A DNA stretch of 64,000 nt from Desulfomonile tiedjei DSM 6799 (lineage in GTDB: Bacteria > Desulfobacterota > Desulfomonilia > Desulfomonilales > Desulfomonilaceae), in assembly GCF_000266945.1 (NCBI RefSeq), contig NC_018025.1, positions 4,530,001 through 4,594,000 of the forward strand, written 5' to 3'. The notes under the pieces were generated by a model. The model was not told where the DNA came from. It did not search any database and saw only the letters and a list, made by a program, of their open reading frames with translations. Positions 60,774-64,000 of the stretch are shown here, in pieces. Position 1 is the first letter of the stretch; the number at the start of each line of letters is the position of its first letter. The position numbers and the translations under genes are program-made.

Positions 60774-61300
60774 TGTTTCCTCCTGTCGAAATCGCTCGGC
60801 GCGAAGTATTTCTGCAAAAAATCGGATTGGCGGGTACCGTCCGGGATAACCGCGTGTGACCCCACACATCACTCCAAAAAATCTTCCGGTAAGCTGTAGT
60901 TTCGCTGAGAACGCGTAGTTGGATCGAATACTTTCACAGAACAGCCCCTCAGATACCGTCTGCAGGCATCCCATATCGTTGTCCATGCAAGGCGGCATAC
61001 ATTCCTTCCAGTCGATCCTGACGGGTCGGCACGCGCTTACTGCAGCAAAATATATGCCATCAATAACGAGAGACTCGTATTAGCGGCTCTACATACAGAT
61101 TTTCTCAATAACTGACGATAGGATGGGGGAGTTCCCCAAAAATAGCCTATTAAATTTCTTGCATAGCCCCAAAGTAATTACCTGTAATCACGTGAATAAT
61201 TTTTATGTCTATAAATTGGTCGTATGTCCAGACAGTTTACACTTCTCCGGTCACCGGAATCCAAGTCACTGATCTCCGATGGAGCGATTGCTAAAAATTC
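60774..61300. other. Intergenic region, no gene recognised
   Basis: Open frames exist but have no ribosome site or natural composition. It presumably contains the promoter of the PilY1-like operon, which I could not place. Confidence 0.45.
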
Positions 61301-61324
61301 TGACGTTTATCCCACGCTCGAATA

Positions 61325-61450
61325 CAAGATATTAGTGGAGACCGGCGTCCCTGCCGGTCTATTCTATCGATATCATTGATCACATTGAAGATGTGCCGGC
61401 ACGGAGGCCGGCACCCACCAATATGCCTATCCTCAATCGGACATTAATTT
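61325..61450 (+). repeat. Intact family-2 repeat
   Basis: TATTAGTGGAGACCGGCGTC, CCTGCCGGTCTATTCTATCG, ATGTGCCGGCACGGAGGCCG, then CACCCACCAATATGCCTATC and TCAATCGGACATTAATTTTG. It serves as the uninterrupted reference for composites A and B. Confidence 0.75.
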
Positions 61451-61545
61451 TGACAATTCCCACAATCATCAGGCACAGAACAAACTTCGATCTACAACGC
61501 ACGAGCGCGACCCATGCACAAAATGGAGGTTTCTCTATTTGTCGT

Positions 61546-63219
61546 TTACAAATTCAACTTGAGGAACGAGGCCAAATTCTGTCTTGAATTTCCGAGAGAA
61601 AGCTTTTTTCTGATGTTCTTGCGATGAACAAGGACTGTCTGTGGCGATATGGACATAACTTTGGCTATTTGTTTGGAGGACAGCCCCGAACGAATCATCT
61701 CGCAGATGCGAATTTCCCTGGGAGTCAGCACATGACCGTCCTTTACCATGTTGAAACCAAAAGAGGAGAACATATTTGTGAGGTTGAATTCCAAAGATTT
61801 TATGAGGAAATGTACCGTGTCCGGAACATTTTGTGATTTCAACTGATCCAGTATCGGGCTTATGGTCAAATTCAGATTGTGGGAGATTTTCTTCTCCACT
61901 TCCCGCTTCTGTTCCTCGATTCCCTCAATAATAATCTTCAGGGCTTCATTCGTCTTCTCAAGACTTTCCGAATAACGTTTCAGTTCGGCCCTTGAATTTT
62001 CCAGGTCTATCGTTCTTTCCTCAACTTTGGCGGCAAGGGAAGAGGAATACTCGGCCAATGCCTCGTGACTGGCTCTCAGAGAGAGTTCGGTAGCTTTTAT
62101 CGCTGTTATGTCTTGAACAGTGGTGATTATGCCGATTACTTCACCTGTCTCACTTTTCAGAACATTATTGTGCATCAGACAAGGAAATAGCGTGCCGTCC
62201 TTCCGTCGATTCCAGCATTCGCCTCCAGTGCACTCTTTTGTGGTCAACTCATTCAGCATTTCAGCAATATTGGGAAATTCATCGGGCGAGTTCAGTGACT
62301 CCAGGCTCCTGTTCATGAGTTCTTCACACGTATACCCATGCACTTCGGCAAAAGCTTTGTTCGCGAAGACAATCGTGTGATCCAACTTCAGGAAAGCTAT
62401 CCCTTCCGAACTCTGCTGAACCATTTCGGAAAGCAATCGCAAATGCTTCTCATTCCGGAGTCGCTCGGAAATATCGCGAAAAACGACAACCAAACCGATT
62501 ATGCGGTTTTCCATATTCCGGATAGGAGCCACCCTGACCTCCAGGGGAATCGTGCTGCCATTCCGGGCATTGAGAGTAACATTCTCCAGGCACACAGCCG
62601 AACTTCGCTTCTGAAACGATTCCAGGGAAAGATCGTCCATCGATTCCTTTGTAGTCCCGCCCGCCAGGGACAGAACAGTCCCAAGTGCTCTTCCCGTGGC
62701 CTCGCAACATGTCCATCCAGTCAGAGATTCGGCGACAGCGTTCATAAATCTGATGGAGCCCTTCTGGTCGGTCGCGATAAGAGCATCAGCTATACTGCTG
62801 AGCGTCACTGAAAGCCATTCTTCGCTCTCCATCAACTTGCGTTGATAATCATATTTGCAGAGCGCCATTTCTATGGTGGAATTGAGTTCCACATCGCGGA
62901 ATGGTTTCGTGAGATATCCGAAGGGTTCTGTGATTTTTGCGCGCTCGAGTATTGTGTTGTCCGCGTACGCCGTCAGATATACTATGGGGATTCTTAGAGT
63001 GGAGTTGATCTGGTGTGCGGCTTCTATGCCGTCCATGGAGCCCTGCAATACGACGTCCATGAGAACGAGGTCCGGCCTCAACAATTGCGCCATGGCTACA
63101 GCATCTTCCCCGGTAGCTGCAATTGCGCACACTTCATAACCGAAATCCTGCAGGCTCATCTGAATGTCTTCAGCAATTATGCCTTCATCTTCGACGAGCA
63201 AAATACGAGCCCTTTGCAT
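61546..63219 (-). CDS. REC-PAS-PAS-LuxR response regulator
   Basis: 557 residues. REC domain at 1-120 with D10/D11 ('VEDEG'), D55 ('LVLMDVVLQG') and K105 ('GYLTKPFRD'). Two PAS domains follow (about 130-255, 'TDQKGSIRFMNAVAESLTGW', and 265-380, 'LDHTIVFANKAFAEVHGY'), each with a PAC-like end. A coiled coil follows (about 385-450). The C-terminal LuxR-type HTH ('LTPREIRICEMIRSGLSSKQIAKVMSISPQTVLVHRKNIRKKL') binds DNA. There is no histidine kinase domain. It would integrate phosphorylation and a PAS-sensed signal. No kinase is adjacent. Confidence 0.92.
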   Translation of the reverse strand: MQRARILLVEDEGIIAEDIQMSLQDFGYEVCAIAATGEDAVAMAQLLRPDLVLMDVVLQGSMDGIEAAHQINSTLRIPIVYLTAYADNTILERAKITEPFGYLTKPFRDVELNSTIEMALCKYDYQRKLMESEEWLSVTLSSIADALIATDQKGSIRFMNAVAESLTGWTCCEATGRALGTVLSLAGGTTKESMDDLSLESFQKRSSAVCLENVTLNARNGSTIPLEVRVAPIRNMENRIIGLVVVFRDISERLRNEKHLRLLSEMVQQSSEGIAFLKLDHTIVFANKAFAEVHGYTCEELMNRSLESLNSPDEFPNIAEMLNELTTKECTGGECWNRRKDGTLFPCLMHNNVLKSETGEVIGIITTVQDITAIKATELSLRASHEALAEYSSSLAAKVEERTIDLENSRAELKRYSESLEKTNEALKIIIEGIEEQKREVEKKISHNLNLTISPILDQLKSQNVPDTVHFLIKSLEFNLTNMFSSFGFNMVKDGHVLTPREIRICEMIRSGLSSKQIAKVMSISPQTVLVHRKNIRKKLSLGNSRQNLASFLKLNL

Positions 63220-63554
63220 TGAAGCGCCCCCTCATCTTGTCAGATGAATCATCAAAATTTTACGACAATGAGTATGAACAATACAAGACGCAATACAAGA
63301 AGTAAGTCGTCAGTCCGAGATTCCTTTGTGGATGTGCACAGTACTATGAAGAATGTATTGAAGCATAGTCATTCACATTGTGGGATAATTTCATCCGCTT
63401 GTTTCGGAATTATCCCTTAGCACCAGGAATTGCTTAAATCCTTGAAATTGGTCGGTACGAATGAGGTAATTTTCTCGAGTTATTCAGGGGATTTTCAAAT
63501 CGATTGGTCCGGTTGGTTTTTCTGAATCTTTCGGTAAGATTCTGACAGATCTTG

Positions 63555-63584
63555 TACGGGACCTTACTCAAGGAAGGTCCCGTA
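63555..63584. terminator. Hairpin in the gap after the SH3-domain gene
   Basis: TACGGGACCTT, an eight-base loop, AAGGTCCCGTA: an 11-bp perfect stem. It has no clear T-run on either side. It lies just beyond the stop of the minus-strand gene at 63597 and may end it. The rest of 63220-63596 holds no gene. Confidence 0.5.
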
Positions 63585-63596
63585 TTGTTCAAAAGG

Positions 63597-64000
63597 CTAC
63601 ATATTTCCTTCGAGCTTAAGGTAGCGGACGTCAACCCAGCCGGCTTTGCCTCCGGGAGTAACGATCCTGAACCAGACCTGTTCGTTTGAGGCGCGTTTTT
63701 CCGTGACTTTGACTTCCTGTCCTACGGAAAGCTGATCTATGATCGGCGAATCTGCTTGAGGCTGTTTTCGAACGCGAAGACTATCCGTAGTTGCACGTCC
63801 TGTTCGCGACAAGCGCATGGAATAGACCTTGGTGTCTTCAGTCTTCTCAGGAGCCGGCTCGAGCGGTTTTGGTGCTGAGTATGCTCTTGCTTCGTTGGCA
63901 AATCGGTCTTTTGGGGCCAGCGCGGCAGAGGGTCCCCTCATGCTCATCAATGGGTCTTTTTCCGCATTTGCCGAGGCCATCTTCGTAGTTCCGCTGGCCT
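63597..64000 (-). CDS. SH3-domain (SH3_3-like) exported protein, 5' end outside the window
   Basis: At least 127 residues from an internal ATG at 63980, but the frame remains open to the window edge with 'ASGTTKMASANA', which looks like the end of a longer leader. The C-terminal bacterial SH3 domain (about 62-122 of the visible part) reads 'SLRVRKQPQADSPIIDQLSVGQEVKVTEKR' and 'WFRIVTPGGKAGWVDVRYL'. The linker before it is Pro/Ala-rich. Such domains bind peptidoglycan or partner proteins in the envelope. The start and signal cannot be judged. Confidence 0.75.
   Translation of the reverse strand, partial: ASGTTKMASANAEKDPLMSMRGPSAALAPKDRFANEARAYSAPKPLEPAPEKTEDTKVYSMRLSRTGRATTDSLRVRKQPQADSPIIDQLSVGQEVKVTEKRASNEQVWFRIVTPGGKAGWVDVRYLKLEGNM

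Noticed and set aside
17-61450. Repeats as a CRISPR array
   Set aside because: Copies are dispersed over the window, not evenly spaced, with no spacers and no cas genes.
1-64000. tRNA, rRNA or a selC gene near selA
   Set aside because: I found no cloverleaf-like arms with a T-loop GTTCRA pattern in the intergenic stretches, although reading by eye can miss one.

Overview
The window reads as a chromosomal segment of a strictly anaerobic, Gram-negative bacterium of the Desulfobacterota (deltaproteobacterial) type. A sulfate reducer or syntroph close to Desulfomonile is my best guess, as an inference from gene content only. The clues are selenocysteine synthesis (selA), a RACo-like corrinoid-activating protein, a CooT nickel protein, a NapH-like polyferredoxin, an orphan H-protein-like protein with Cys motifs, a PilY1-like adhesin and a Tat-exported molybdenum hydroxylase. 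I see about 57 protein genes, no rRNA, no tRNA and no CRISPR array.

Layout. 0.4-6 kb: tRNA methylthiotransferase mtaB, a small envelope protein, selA and a secreted royal-jelly-type beta-propeller protein, with dense dispersed repeats between them. 6-11.5 kb: an RluA-type pseudouridine synthase, an agmatinase-like enzyme, an HtrA protease, gmk, a short membrane protein that looks frameshifted, and a NapH-like ferredoxin. 12-16 kb: a GT39-like membrane enzyme, then a pair of genes sharing a four-cysteine module, one of them fused to an H-protein fold that lacks the lipoyl lysine. 16.2-21.1 kb: a compact cluster of a degenerate RsbW-like/acetyltransferase-like protein, a HisC-type aminotransferase, a small uncertain ORF, a STAS protein and an RsbU-type phosphatase; this is a likely partner-switching module. 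21.6-28.2 kb: Fe-S protein, Ser/Thr kinase with a cNMP domain, CooT, HNH nuclease, a second GT39-like protein and a methyltransferase.

28.5-31.1 kb is an accessory island: an XRE-ImmA/IrrE protein, a DUF4411 PIN-like protein, a small basic protein whose natural start appears to be ATA, and an IS1595-type transposase remnant. 31.2-37.3 kb holds a methyltransferase, a PfkB kinase/HAD phosphatase pair, a membrane rhodanese-methyltransferase fusion, rpsU and queE. 37.4-44.2 kb holds the RACo-like protein, small proteins, a lipid kinase, a thioesterase, an MBL hydrolase and CorA. 44.6-48.6 kb is a PaoABC-like aldehyde oxidoreductase operon. 49-54.8 kb holds a CBS-ACT protein, a response regulator, a GNAT-like protein, and argS with a SPOR protein. 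55.2-63.2 kb holds a 1695-residue PilY1-like protein with its small partner, and a REC-PAS-PAS-LuxR regulator. The window ends inside an SH3-domain gene.

Most intergenic space is filled by short palindromic repeats, which I sort into seven families. Family 1 has long terminal inverted repeats and a GTAGGGGC...GCCCCTAC core. Family 2 is GTGCCGGCAC-rich. Family 3 is a string of hairpins with a 15-bp terminal inverted repeat. Family 4 is the CCCCCTTT...AAAGGGGG type. Family 5 is a pair of inverted ~140-bp copies. Family 6 is a second hairpin string. Family 7 is the GGAGA-CTTTTTGCA ended element. Twice, a family-1 element sits inside a family-2 element at the same point.

All coordinates and motifs were read by eye. 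Family assignments rest on remembered family signatures, with no database search.
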